Part shown: piece after piece, positions 1 to 13,232 of the stretch
Layout: each line of letters starts with the position of its first letter
Numbering within the stretch: the first letter of the stretch is position 1
Origin: Penicillium oxalicum
Taxonomy: Eukaryota; Ascomycota; Eurotiomycetes; Eurotiales; Aspergillaceae
DNA: 64,000 bases
Reading direction: 5' to 3'
Assembly: GCF_001723175.1 (NCBI RefSeq)
Contig: NC_064650.1
Span: 1,736,001-1,800,000 of the forward strand
The notes under the pieces: generated by a model
What the model saw: only the letters and a program-made list of their open reading frames with translations
Told to the model about the DNA's origin: nothing
Database searches by the model: none
Made by a program: the position numbers and the translations under genes

Positions 1-1868
1 ACTCATCTTCTCCACTAAGCATCATATTATTTTCTTGTATATCTGTAATCAAGTCAATAAGAAAGTCCAGGCATTCCACAGTATCGCGAGATGAGGAGTG
101 CTATACCAGTATGAGCAATTTTGGCTTCCGTGTGAAGAAGTCGATAGCATGAAGTATATGGATCAAAACGGGCATGGGTAAGTCTTCCGGGAGGACTTTT
201 TTCTAAGGTATGATGACGCAGTTCGCATAGGCTCATAGCCAAACGAGGACGTACAAGGCACTGATAAGGATAAATTTTCCCGGCAGAACTATTTTAGAAG
301 TCATCGATAGAGCGTCACACGAGCAAAGAGCCTGTGTGGCTGGACTTGACGTTTCTGAGATGGCTGTATACATCTTGTTCTCTCCTGCCATGGCTAGAGT
401 CGTGCTCGTACATTTTCAATGTTACATAGACATGCTGCCTACTCTGTGTCAGCCCTGAATCGTAAAGTCGCTGGCATCACAACTTACTGCAAATATCTAC
501 GGAGCCACACTGTCGAATGACCTCCATAGCCAACTTTTCCAATTACCTGGTACCTTGAGCGAAATACATCACCGATTCTCACGAGGTAGATATCTTCTGG
601 CAAGTATCCTCGTGTATTTTTCTCCTCTAGTCTGTCATTTGGGCCGAGAAGAATGACTGGAGAGGAAAGCTTCCTAACTGGAGAGGACGCTCGCCTAAAG
701 ATAGAGTGCCTCAGTCGCTGCGTTACTCATAAATGTGTTGCGGTGAAATCTTGCACAGCAAACTCAATTCCAGCCCAGGAAACCGACACCATATCCACCT
801 TTGGACGCCCTCTTCGTTATCTAGTCCACTATTCCGCAAAGAGGATGGCCCGTTCTATCCTAAACATGCCTACTGTCCACTAATGGCCTAAATAGTAAAA
901 CGTTACCGTACTAGGTAAGAGACAGTCTCTCATTTATGGCAAATAGCTCGTGGATCCGCTTATTTCAACTTGATATGGCTGGATATTCAGCTAAGCAACT
1001 CGCCCTTGTTGTAGATTTTGTTTTTCTAAGGGATTACGCATGAAGACTTGCATCTAGGCAATCAAGCAAACCCTCATCAGCCGATTAGTCTGAAATTTTG
1101 AGTAGCAACTTTCTCAACCGCCTTCTCCTGGTGTCCAATCTCACGGCATGATATCCATATGGCTACCTAAGGGAAGCTAATGAGAAAAGTACGCTTACAA
1201 AGTCCAGACCATTACTTCTAGGCTTTGGTGAAGCCTCCTCCACGCACTTGAAAAAATAAAAATTTGAACACGTACCCCCTAGTTATCCGTCCCCAGCTGG
1301 ACTACTTTAGGATTGATCTTCCGTCACCCGCGGAAGAAAAATATTCCTGTATCTCACGTAACCAGAAGCAAAGACGAAAGTATATTGCGTTCGAGTTCAA
1401 GAGTAGATCTTCAATGTTTTGAATCTTTTGTTAATTTCACGTGCTCAAATACACAAGCCTTTCATAAGTGAATTACTAGTGATAGAGGAGTGTAAGCTTA
1501 GTACTGCTCGTGTGTGACGCATGAACAAAAGCTCTCCAACAATAACCACAGTCTTCATGGAGATGGACAAGGTCAGAGGGGAAAAAATGGCAGGGGACTC
1601 CTTCCTAAGCGGAGATGCATTGGAAAATAAACCGGTAACGACGGAGATAGGAAGAACCCCCTTTTTGCTACCACGACAGCATCAGGTAATCTAAGGGGCC
1701 TGATACCTAGCTTAGGTAGCAGAGATTCGCTGGCTACCAATCTTCCTTCCATCTCCATCCTCTCGGATTCCTTTCCGTTCCAACATGTAGGCCCAGAGTC
1801 ACCAACCACAATAAATGTTGTTGCTCCGAGACAGATCCGGACATTGTGGGGTACATGCATACTCGCCA
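1..1868. other. Left-edge non-coding stretch
   Basis: I see no supportable gene here. A minus-strand frame in the first ~110 bases is open to the window edge and could be the tip of a neighbouring gene, but it changes frame within 150 bases and matches nothing I recognise. The part nearest 1868 should be the 3' UTR and terminator of the BEACH gene, which ends at 1869. Confidence 0.5.
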
Positions 1869-4800
1869 CTAGCGCCGTTGAACACAATTCCACTCGTACT
1901 ACGGTAAACACCCATTAGCAATGTTCATACTTTGAATAAATGTGCAACAATCTGCGGGTGCAAGAAAAATGCCGACACGTACCACTCGACCGGCCTCATC
2001 ACCGGTATAAACCACATGAGGGAGGGCCAGGATGCAGCTGATTCCAGCCTGGATGTTGGCACCATTGTCGCGACTACTATCGGTATGATGTAATTGACGG
2101 ATGAGCTCTAGCTCGAAGCCGCCATTGCGAATAACTTTGCTCCATATATTGACCACGCCGCGAGCATGACCAGTTAGGATCAATTGACGCTCCAGCCACT
2201 CATTTTGAACGCCTTCATAGAAAGCACAGGATAAAACACGGTCCTCGGGCGCGTCGCAGACGGGTTGGTCGATCACGAGTTCACCATTGAGGGTGTACAT
2301 GGTGATCCGGCCACCTCGACACACAATGATGTCACCGGTCACGTCGTTGATGCGGGCGCACTGGCGGTGATTCAACGCATTAGTAGACGAACCCAAAATT
2401 AAGGGGTACGGTCAACACATACATCAACTGTACCGTCCGCGGGGAGAGTTCGCACGAAGCCACGGCGGTTGAGATCCCACAGCATAATCTGGCCATCGCT
2501 AGAGGCAGACAGCAAAGCACTAAAGGAACGAGAGACAGCCAACACAGTCACCGGGGTACGATGCCCGAAGAGCGATCCAACCGGCTGTAGATCAACTGCT
2601 CTCGAGGTGGCAGTCACTGTCCACAAGGAGACTGTGCAATCATTGCCGCAAGTTACAAGAGTCCGCGAATCTGCAAAACTAGCGTGAGACAGTTGGCCGA
2701 TGTGAAGGTGTTCGAAATGTCCCAGGAGCTGCAGAATATTGTTAAAAGACCATCGAACCAGGCATTAAATTCAGACTAGAAATATACGCACCTTGCGACT
2801 GTCAATGGAATAGAAGCGGACACTCCCATCAAAGAATCCCCACTCGAGATACTGATCATATGCTGGTGGAATATTGATTCGAAAAGCCGAAGTACACAAC
2901 AGCCGGTCTTGCCGCATGGCAAGAGTTGTGACACGTTCTCCAATATCTGAGCAAAATTTGTGTTAGTCACGATGGATCAGTCACCACATGTGACTTGAGA
3001 TTTCTTACCAAGCAGGGACAACGGCATCTGGGTGAGTGATTCTGCAAGGGCATCCAACCGGGGCACGCGATGTCGCTGATCCTCTCGCTGAGGATGAGCG
3101 CGCTGGAAGATTTGACCGGGTGTTTGGCCAAAGTTGTGAATTATACCGATGGTCGCCAGCCGTTCCATCGGGTCATCGATGGCGTCTAAATCCTTTGCTC
3201 CCTTGTAGGAAAGATGATGGAATACATTCACTGCCTCGATAGCGGCGTCGCCCTTCTGCTTGCATCCGAACACTAGGTCGATCCAGTGATGTAGGTTCTC
3301 CGAGACATATGGACTTTCGAGAGCTTCTCGATGCTTTTGAATGAAAATCTTTGGATCTCCCTTGGCCCAAGGAGGTAGCTCGACGGAGTCGATTGCGGTA
3401 CGCATGTTCTGTAGCATGCCGAACTCGTACTTGTTGGAGTTCACCAGAAACTCGGGCAAGTAGAAAAACTCAGGGATCAATTCGCGAACGTCGGTCATGT
3501 TCCCTCGAGATGCAGACTCCCAGGCCTTACGAATAGAATAGAAGAGACGGTCGGCATGGTCAAACGTGCCGCCCTGAAGGAGAAGGTATGATTTGACGAA
3601 GGGCTGCAGACGAATGAGATAAGAGCTCACGATCATGGCAGACGAGTAGTGAGTGCCATAGTGGAATGGCGGGGAGTTGTCATCGCCCATCTCTGCGAAG
3701 GCGTTGTACCTTTCGCGGAAGCCCATCTCTCGGTCTGGGGTCTGACAGCCCATAGGTTTGGAAAGATCACGAAAAGTTTTGGGATTCGTCAGATCAAGCT
3801 CTTCGCTGGTATAATCTGCCAGCACCCATGGAAAGACAGGATATTGAGTCAAGTCATTGAATGTTCGCCCAGCGAGGGTGTTGATCAACATGAGGTAGTG
3901 AAAATTTGAGATCTCGCCGCGAATCCATTTCCGCGTGGCTGGATTGGCTGGCAAGTGACCAAAAACGCTTGCAAATTTCGACCCCAGAGACTGTGGCGCA
4001 TCCTCATGGCTGCGAAGCGTCTCAAATCGCCAGATGTCCTCTGGCCGTGAATGCCCTGCACTTCCAGTCACTTGTGGCGCCTTGATTCCAAGCTGGTTGC
4101 ACAGATTATCCCGCACGGGCGCAGCAAAGAACGTGAGCAAATAGCTAGTGCCATCTGTAAAGAAGATTTCCAATGCCACATCTCGGAAGAGAAAGCGGCG
4201 CTTGGAAACGCTGACAAGGTCGGCCCACTTCCAGCTTCGTGTCTCATGGCCGTGTGAACGGCGGTCGTTCGACTCTCTGCCGGCTATCATTCGTACGTAT
4301 GGGTCGCGCTCGTCTGGGGGGGCCTGCCAGACGTTCACAATCTCACCATCGGCCCTCTGGAAGAAGTTGTCAAGGATGTAGATGCAATCCTTCCCAAGGA
4401 TCAAGAGACCCTCCACAGCTTCGAGACCGATGATTCGAGACATGTTACACACGCTTTGTACCTGGTCACCACGATGGAGAGAGCGCATCACTCTGCGGTT
4501 CTTGTCTTCGTAGTCCTCGAGCTCCAACTTTGGATCATCCACCATCTCAAAGTTCTCCTCAGACGCACTACGATCATCTGCTCCATCCGAATGGTCATCT
4601 TGCTGCCGGGACTCTCCAACATCCACTCTTGCATTTGGCAACTTCGTCGAAGACGCCATTTCTCCTGCAGACAACGCACGCAATCGAACGTCGAGCTTCG
4701 GGACAGGCGGCTCAGAGGACTTGCGCTTGGGTTGATAATCTTGCCGTTCCCCCGACTCGTCCGGGACAACTCGCAAGCGCATGCGGCTGCGACCTTCTGT

Positions 4801-7800
4801 CTGGTCCAGTTTAAAGGTCCGTTCTCTGTCTTCAGCCAGAAGCGCGCCGGGTCGCTTGAGATCAACCAAAAGGTTCGAAAATGCCGCCCACATAAAGACG
4901 GAATTATCTTGAAGGTCTTGAATAAATCGTTGAGATTTCAAGAACTCAGACGCGGAGATGTTGGAAATCCAATGTGGAAGGGTAGCATCATGCTTGCGAA
5001 TGACATCTTCGTCGTACTTTTCCAGCTGGGCCCACTGCTTCAGCTTTTCCTTGCGCCTAGTGATTCTGTGTCTAGCAGAATCTTCACTCTTCATATTCTC
5101 CTCCTGGGTGAACGACTCCCATTGCTGGGATAGAACCACGAAGAAGAAGGCATCAAGGTCGCTGCGTTGGTCATCAATTTTTTGTAAAAACGTCTCGTCG
5201 TCTAATCCAGCCAATGCCTCAAAGCCGTCCGAAAGTCGCCGCTGAAGACTGGATGGGCCGTGACGTAGAAGGCCAATCATGTCCTCGGGCCTCTGCACCA
5301 TAATCGTTCGCCAGAGACTTGCGGTAGCAAGACGAATCTCTTTTTCCGTGCTAATGAGCCTCGTGTACAGTAGATAGCACAGAAGCTGAAGGTGTTTGGG
5401 TTGGGTTTCTGCGGCAGCAAGAAGAACAACTTGCCAGTAGCTCAGGCGCTGCAAGATAGGTAACGCCTCAGCGTCATCTGCTTCTGATAGTTGGAACAGA
5501 ATGGCTTTGTAGAGCATCGCGTGTAGCGTTCCTACAGACTGGCTGCACAAGCGAATGGTTTTGATGTGGGCTATTTCAGGTCGTTGAAGATATTCCAGAA
5601 GAGCACCGAGGAAATCGAGAACGATGGGACATCCGTTGATGAACCACCCTTCATACACAGCTTCCGTGAGGTGTGTAGCAAAGCGGGCGAGGTTCGTCAG
5701 GGCGCGAGGTTCGTGAAGTAGGTGGGGCTGAGTTGAAGGAACATTCTTCAGTCGCGTCAAAAGTGAAACAAGGACCCATGAATTGAAATCGGCCTGATGC
5801 TCAAGATCGCCAGCAGGGGTCTTCTGATACAAGCCCAACCCCGAAAAGTCCTTGCGTTGAAGCAGCTGATTTTCGAACACATCAAGCACAAGCGCGAGAA
5901 CAGCCATGACAAGGGGGTACCTTCTCGTTTCACTGCTGGATGAACTGGCTATATTGAGAACGGTTCGGATCCGGGCAGGTGAAGGTTGATGCTTCGACTG
6001 GGCGGAAGATATGAGGATGAAGGACGACCGGCGCTGGAGAGGGTCCGCGCTGGTGTCGGGACCCTCGGGAGAATCAACAATACTGACCTGCAGCGGCGTC
6101 GAGCTATTGTTGCGACTCGATTTAGGTCGTGTTAGTAGACTGCTCTCTTCAAAGCTCAGCCCACCATATCGCGAATGAAGCTCAGAGTTTGGACTGATTG
6201 GTTCCACACCAGTGACAGTAGGGTATAAAAGGGTTAAGACTTCTTGAGCATAGCCGGACTGAATTGTAAAGTCGCGGAAACTTTGTGACTGCTTCGACAG
6301 CTCTTTCAGAAATCCAACGACCGACTCAATCAGATAACTTTCTTCGGCGAAAACTTTCGAAGCGTCAATTGCTACGAAGATGTCAACTGTTAGCAAAACA
6401 CATGAACTCCGCACCTATGCAAGCCAAGAACACCTACATCCCAGACTGTGCGCTGACATGAGAATTTCCAGCGCAGAGTCAGATCTTATTGATTTGGGTC
6501 AGGCTCCCGTTCCGGCGATACCAAACTTTCGATTGCACGCTTGACCATACCCATGATGACGGGAAGCATCTCCGGGAACGCAATACGCAAATCTCCATTA
6601 GCGAGGAATATGCCTAGAAGATTTGACGCTGTGAATTGTCGGTCAAGATCGATTGCTGCGAGATCCTGCCCAAAGAGAATAGAAAAACAAATTGGCCACA
6701 AAGCAGGCACGTTCCACCATTTTTGGAGGTGGTTCTCGAGCACAGTGTATCCCCCATTTTTGTCAGAGAACTTCTTGCTGTAGCTGCTCCCGTGAACAAT
6801 GAGCAATCGTGCAAGAACCTTGGTCGCGAGTACGACGATTTCCGGTTCATCTTCGCATGAGAGATAAGCAGCCACTGCACACAAAATAAGCGGGTGAACC
6901 AGTTTGGAAACTCCTAGCATACATACCTTGTTCGTGACTGCTTTTGCAAACCTCTTCAGAGGGTTCAGGTCGAAAGCGTTGCAGAGTACCGATGCGTAAA
7001 GTCGTAAAATCTCTGTAGCTAGGATCGGACCCGACAGTTTTCTCATATGATCTGCACTGGATGAAGAAGGCCGGGGCGAACTCGGCATAGCAAATCGAAG
7101 GCTTCTCTTTTTCTGGAGGGCTGTTGGTGACCGCGGTCGGTGCAAGTTGTACGTGATGGACAAAGCAAGCGAGCGTAGAAGATCGGGAGAAAGGTTGCTC
7201 TCCAATAGAGCCCTAAATGAAGCAATACAGGGACCGATAGAATCTTCGGTCAGCTCATTGCTTTTGAGCGTTTCGAGGAGTTTCTTGCTGACACCTGTGA
7301 CGGTTAGCAGGGCACTTGAAATCCGAGGATTGAGAGCAGAACAATCACTCACGCATACGTCCGAAGCGTTTCGCATTGAAACGGCGATAGTTGCTGTCAG
7401 ACACAAACGTCCGGAATTGGGAAAAGTATAAGTTAGACACGTCGCTTTCACCCATCCGCCAAATGTCCATGTCCACAAGTAAGACACGGTAGGCAAGAGG
7501 ATTCGCAATGATGGAATGATTTGGATGATCAAAGTCATATCCCACAAACCCGAGTGTGAGACGCAAAAGGTCAAGCATGAGCTTGTTGTGCTCCTCGGCA
7601 TTGGTGCTGATGGCTGAGGATCGTCCGCCTGAAAGAGGATTGGCGATCTGAAACCCCAACTTCTCACGGAGCAAAACCGCCAAAATCCCATAACCGTTTT
7701 CTCGTTCCATTGCTTCACTGTTCCTCCAATTGTCCTGCACAGCCTCATAGAGCGCGTTCACTGCCAGTCGGGTTGCCTCTACTGAATTGGCGGCTTGGAT

Positions 7801-9843
7801 CAAACTGAGATGGACAGCTGCACAGCCACCTAGACACCAGCTCGCGTCATCCATGGACCAAGGAACAGCAACAACGGGCTCTCCAGTGAGGACTCCCACG
7901 CCTTGTGGTTGCGTCAATCCATCGTTGATGGCGGGAGTACCTCCATTCACTGCCAATGCATTTCCCCCGGTTTTCGTCACGTGTTGCAGGCTCTTGGCGG
8001 CTGTTCGAGACAAGGATTTGCTGAGCTGCGTCTCGTCGACATTATTACTATCGTTGCTGTCCAGTACGGCAACCGGGGTGAGATTGATCAGGACTGAACC
8101 TTCAGGTACGAGGGTGCTAGCTCGTCTTCGGATGGCCATGATAATGTCCGATTCCTCCTCCCTTCCAGGATGGAGATGTTCATTGCGCAGGTTCAATGTA
8201 GCCGACGCTTTGTAGGTTTGGAAGGACCCCAAGCAGTCCTGGAAGTTTCCGAAATAGCGTGGGCCAAGATTGTAGAAAACCGCGATAAGATCGTCGCTAT
8301 ATGCCTCATCGAAGAGCAAGCCATTCGACAAGGACCACCGTGAACTGGAGACGCCTTTCCCCAGGCGCATGGCAAGATCTTGTGGGGTCCCGAAGAAAGC
8401 CTGGATCCGAGGTGGTCGGTGGGGATGATTACTGACTGGGACTGTGGGGTATTCAATCTTCAGCTGTTCCACGAATTCGCCATCAACAAATAGCGAGGCT
8501 CGCGCCGAATGCGCCGCCTTTGCTTTTCTATGCACTATACAGATATGATACCATCGGCCCGCCTCAAAGGTGGTGGACTTGAAGCGCACACTGGGCCGAG
8601 ATCCGCGGATAGAAGTCTGAAAAATGAATTTTCGCGACTCTTTTTCCACATAGGCCAGAACAAAGCACGTCTGGCTTGCGTCAAAGGCCCCAAAGATTGT
8701 CGTGTGCGTGTTGCGATCAAAGTCGTCAAAACGCACCCAGGCCGCAAGGGTGTACCCAGCTGACGCACTTGGTGGGAAAGGCCGGCCCAAAGTTGCAAAT
8801 TCCACCGAGCAGAATCCGTGAAGTGACAAGTCAAACTGAATTGATGGTGGTTCTTTAGAGTATCTGAGTGCGGACAGTAGGAACTCGAGGTTTTGGTGAT
8901 TGTCGTGCGCGTGGCGATACAAAGTAACAGCATCTTCCAGACTGTTGATGCCCTGAACACTCAGATGTTGAGCCAGGTCTTGGTACAATTGCCTTTCTGT
9001 CTCGGATCGCCCCTTCTGGAACAGAATAGGCAGTATGGCAGTCAGCATACCGGTGGCATGCAACGCAACGACGTTTCTTCGAGATTGTGCCGCCAGTTGA
9101 CCCAGGCAAGCTGCAAACGTCAAACGTACAACCTCGCTCTCCGCCTCTGTTGTCGCAGACTGGGCGGTCCAGACGCGTACCAAAGACCCGAGAAGCTCGG
9201 GGACCTCGACCGTCTCCGCAGACCCCATGAACTGGTCGATGGCATCACGTACTTCTTGCGGAGAAATGCCGGTTTCTGTTCCTTGGAATCTTGCGCTCAT
9301 TGCTGTGAAAGTCCGGGCTGCAGTCTCCTGGCACAGAGCTGCGGCCAATATCGCACCGTAGAGCTGCTGGGCATCGCTCTCGACCCTGGCGACCTTCCTT
9401 GTCAAAACGGCGAGGGACCGTTCCAGCGCAGCGGCTCCACCTCCGGCTATTTTCCGCGCAAAGTACCGCTTGTTACCCAAGTGGGTTTTCAATGCCTCAG
9501 CCAGCGTACCCAAGGCGTCCTTGTAGACTCCAATGACACATTTGCGGTCCTCCTTGGACAATATGTCTGGCTCGTACACATCCGCAAGCTGATCTGTCAG
9601 CTCCAGGATGGTTTGGAACCCCGCCATCTGGCGAAAGGCATCCTTTGCGACTCGTGGGCGAGCATCGTCGATGAATGTATGTCGCAGGCGAAGCAGAGGT
9701 TCAGTTGCTGCGGTCAGGTGAGATAAATCCGGGGTTTCAGCCGTGGTCAGGGATTTGAGCTGGTCTACCAGCGGTGCCAGCTCCTCGGCATGACGGTCGG
9801 TCGAGACGGACGGGGAGGGGGAGAGGAGGGGCGGCCGAGACAT
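1869..9843 (-). CDS. bph1: BEACH-WD40 protein (beige/Bph1/neurobeachin family)
   Basis: Large scaffold of the BEACH family, which acts in vesicle trafficking, membrane fusion/fission and cell-wall or vacuole protein sorting. The ATG is at 9843. Predicted exons: 9843-7353, 7294-6438, 6371-3009, 2946-2792, 2728-2423, 2360-1983 and 1898-1869, separated by GT-AG introns of 58-84 nt. The protein is about 2,500 residues. Order of domains: alpha-helical N-terminus; concanavalin/LamG-like domain (about residues 330-530, with an AAWVRFDD core); armadillo-like middle; acidic low-complexity linker; PH-BEACH domain (about 4500-4090); BEACH domain (about 3930-3060, with WIRGEISNFHYLM and YPVFPWVLADY motifs); then WD40 repeats in the small 3' exons. 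The last exon encodes only nine residues. Exon 2 seems to lack one base near 6493-6500: the frame stops at 6486-6488, yet the next frame continues with family-like sequence and fits the downstream splice phase. Identity is secure; exact structure around 6.4-6.5 kb is not. Confidence 0.9.
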
Positions 9844-12800
9844 GGCCGAATCTTATCCACGACCGATGCGATGGCGTGTGACCACCAAAGACCGTGAATG
9901 CGCGATTGACGTAACAAGGGAGGCGGTCGGCATTGGAATGTGCTCGCAGCTGTTCAGCGGGTCCGGATGGGAGATTGAAGCACGGCCATCCGAGGAAGAT
10001 AGTCAGCAGACTGTGGTCGTAGAGATCTACAGGAGTGCCCCCCCCCAAAGATGTGTGCGCTCTGCCGTGGGAGAGGTGGAAAGCTTTCTTTCTAGTGAAT
10101 GAAGAGTAGGCAATGAACCGCAGTCGCCTCGTTAGGTAGATCGACTGGACGGAGGCCTCGCGGGGGTTGATCGGGGCGATTGGCAGAATCTCAAATCGAG
10201 TAGTCAATGGTGAACGCAGGGAGGGAACAGCGCAGGCACGGAAGCACGCCAGTCGATTGAAAATCTGAAACGGACACTTCGTTGACGATTCAGTGGGATG
10301 AGATTCCTTCACCAGGTCTTGATCTGCCAGGGCTGCTGTCGAGGTCGAGTGGGGCTTCTCCGATAGGGTCCACCATCCACACCTCCGACGCCCAGGCGCC
10401 CAGCGTTTTGAGTCTGTCAGTCGTGACTCGTCAGCAGCGCGACTCACTGAACAGCCCCTCTCCCCAAACCAAACCCACGTCAGGCCAAGGCAGCCGATAA
10501 GATAAGATAGTGCCTATGGTAGGATATACTTCTTATCGTCTGGGAATGATGCACGGCTCTGTCGGTGTGTGATAACGACGGGAAAAGGGCACTATATTTG
10601 AGTGGAGTTTTTCATTCCATTTGTTTTTCTTTTTCGAGGTATCGGGCTGGTGTTTACCTTTTTTTCCCCTTTCGGATGAAGGGCCTACCTAGCCTGACGT
10701 GGACGCTGACTCCCTACAGAGACCATTGTCAAAATTGATCCCGACCGATTGGTAGATGGGTCAGCAGTGTCTAGGTAGGGCACTACAACGGATGGTGATA
10801 CCACGTGCTGCACAGGGAAGCGGTGCCTTTGTTGTTGACTTCAATAGCTTGGACCGAGGTACATATCCATCTTCGCACCTACATTTTGTTTGGGACCCAG
10901 GTTTGGTACCATCCTGGGCAAGCTAATAGATGTTTTCATCCTGATTCACCTTCATTTTATAGCATGAATCTCCTGGTGGTCCCGTCGGGTTGGTTGCACA
11001 TCGAGGAATACCCAGCCTCATCAGAGAGAAGTGTGGCCTACCAAATCATGAGCTCGACAGATTTTGCAACCAGATAGAATCATTCGATAAAATTGATCAT
11101 GGATCCATCGCTCGATCAGAGGTCCCGATCCAGATATAACCCCAGCCCGCAAAGGCTTTCCAAATCCGGTTTCACTTTTGTCGATTGACAAGAGGTAATG
11201 CTCTAGAGTCCTGCGGGTATCGACTGGAGAAAGCACACCCGGTCGGGAGTTGCAACAGTGAAAGGAAGAATTCGACCAGAGGTGTCTTTTCCACGATTGA
11301 AACTGGCAACTTGGGTCACCTTAATTTCTGAATTTCTGGCCACTAGTCGAGTTTGGCCTCTTGAAAAGCATATCTTCTCTTCAGGATCTTCCCTCCATAC
11401 ATGTTGCGAGACTGTGCCTTGACAATTTGGTATCGACAGGTTGCAGACGCCTTCATGGAATCCTAGTCCTTGATTGGATGGTTGGATAAATTGAACCAAA
11501 GACAATTCTTCAGCAAGGGACCCTCCTATTGAACGAACTGGATTACCCGACCTTAAGAGGGAACTGCCCGGAGTTCACTCAGAGCACGAGAGCACCAGGT
11601 CAGGTGCCGGGAGGGATAACATCCAACCTCAGGCCACCATATGGAACTATGGAGCTACCTACATACGTATGTAGGAATTGCCAGTGGTTCATGCCCATGG
11701 TGAGGCAACACTCGTCAACTTCCATTGCATGTCTATGGACTCTCACCACACCACATTGTTGAACAGAATTACAGCTGGTGCTTCCATAGATTGAATTTCA
11801 TCTTGTACAGATGAGGTGCCTCAAGTTGCTTTGCAGGTTGATCAGGTGGATTGAGGTGTTCCCACTTACCCCGACCCGCACTCCTGATTTCCCCGCAGCT
11901 CGTCTGTAGGTATGCCTCGTCGCTTGCCTGGTGTAGCTGCAGGCTTTCCGTGCAGACCACCTGCCAAGCGTCGATATAGCATCACTCCCAACTAAGCTGT
12001 GGTTTTTGTGAATACCACCTCTCAATCTTACTGAATCTCGATGGTGGTGGTTAATTACTTCTTGCCAAGGAGCAGGAATGATGTTGCTGACCAGCAGGCG
12101 ACCGTGTTGAGGTCATGTTACTCCACGCCACCCAGACCCGCTTCCGGCGGTGGCCTAGTGTGCCGATCGTTGAATCGATATAGATAGCACAAGATGCATC
12201 TGCGATGTCGCACTATTGGGACGCAAGCACGCGACTCGCAAAGTTGCCTTCAAGACCACCGAGAATGCGTCGTCACGCCCATACGGCTGACGACTGTTTC
12301 TGTGCGATCGATGGACCTGCCAGGTACCCGAAAGGGGGAACAGGCCACAGGGTCCTTTCAGAGTATCCATCCAATAGCTTCCGTCCTATCACCTCATTCT
12401 GTCATCCAATGCAGGTCCGGGAAGGGGTCAGATGGCTATCAGCTAGAAGAGACAAGCCCTTGATGTTCTACTGGACAGAGTTCTGAGTCATCGAGTCATC
12501 TGGATTTCAGAACCAGAAACAAGTTTGGAAACCGGGGACCAAGCGACAAGTGAGGTGCGTGCAAGTACTGTAGCGCACGCACGCACAGCCCTGGCTGTAC
12601 ACTCATACCGTACACTCGTATTGGTGTCTGGTACAGAACGTACGGTACCGTCCGTAGACTCCCCAGCCCCCGAGGAATTCTTCTTCAGCCTTGATCGACT
12701 TCCCCGCCTCAGGCGAGGCGCCAGCGTCCATCTGCATCCGCCGCGGCATAACAACGGCTTAGATAATCTTCTTTCAGTACCGTGCCTCGTGACCTCTGTA

Positions 12801-13047
12801 TCATCAGGGTGGTATACGGTCACAGAGCGTATCGCCTCAACCCCGGTCTTGAGGGATCCACCGCGATCGACAGCTCACCACCAATCGACCGCTTATCCGT
12901 GCCCGCCCTGGGCTGGTATTGCCCGCTCTGACTGGTATCTTAACCGTATCCAGTCGTCTCTGCTCCCCCGTCAGCTCCCGCTTGCATCATGCTTTCTCCG
13001 CCTTCTTGTCGCCCTTAGATAAGGACCTGGGTCCAGTGACCCAGTTA
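9844..13047. other. Intergenic region, BEACH gene to protease gene
   Basis: This 3.2 kb gap lies between two divergent genes. The open frames in it (up to 165 codons) are unconvincing: no domains, no signal peptide and no splice context that extends them. It should hold both promoters and 5' leaders. I see nothing else I can support. Confidence 0.5.
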
Positions 13048-13232
13048 CTCCTCACATCTCCTCATCACCTCCTCATCACCTCCCTCCCCTTCGCTTCCTC
13101 TTCTTCTTCCCTTCCCATCTCCAACCGCTCGTCGACAGCTTAGTCGACACCTATCCTATCTGTGCTATCCTTTCCTTGTGATATCTTTGAATCCCTGTCG
13201 TTCATTGTCCATATCCTATACCAATCGTCATC
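13048..13232 (+). promoter_or_regulatory. Pyrimidine-rich leader/promoter of the vacuolar protease gene
   Basis: From about 13048 to 13130 the plus strand is almost pure C/T, with repeated CTCCTCAT and CTTCTTCC units, followed by a leader up to the ATG at 13233. CT-rich tracts just upstream of the start are a known feature of strongly expressed fungal genes, where they mark transcription starts. The function here is inferred from position only. Confidence 0.45.

Noticed and set aside
54..242. Short minus-strand frame at the left edge that looks vaguely repeat-like
   Set aside because: Only 62 codons, changes frame within 150 bases and cannot be assigned to a family.
1899..1982. In-frame extension of the BEACH WD40 exon to a stop at 1899
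   Set aside because: The extension reads as intron sequence with a GTACGT donor, a GCTAATG branch site and a CGTAG acceptor; splicing restores a family-like ending.
12525..13022. Plus-strand frame of 165 codons upstream of the protease
   Set aside because: Low-complexity, no start context or homology signal, and it runs into the CT-rich promoter tract.
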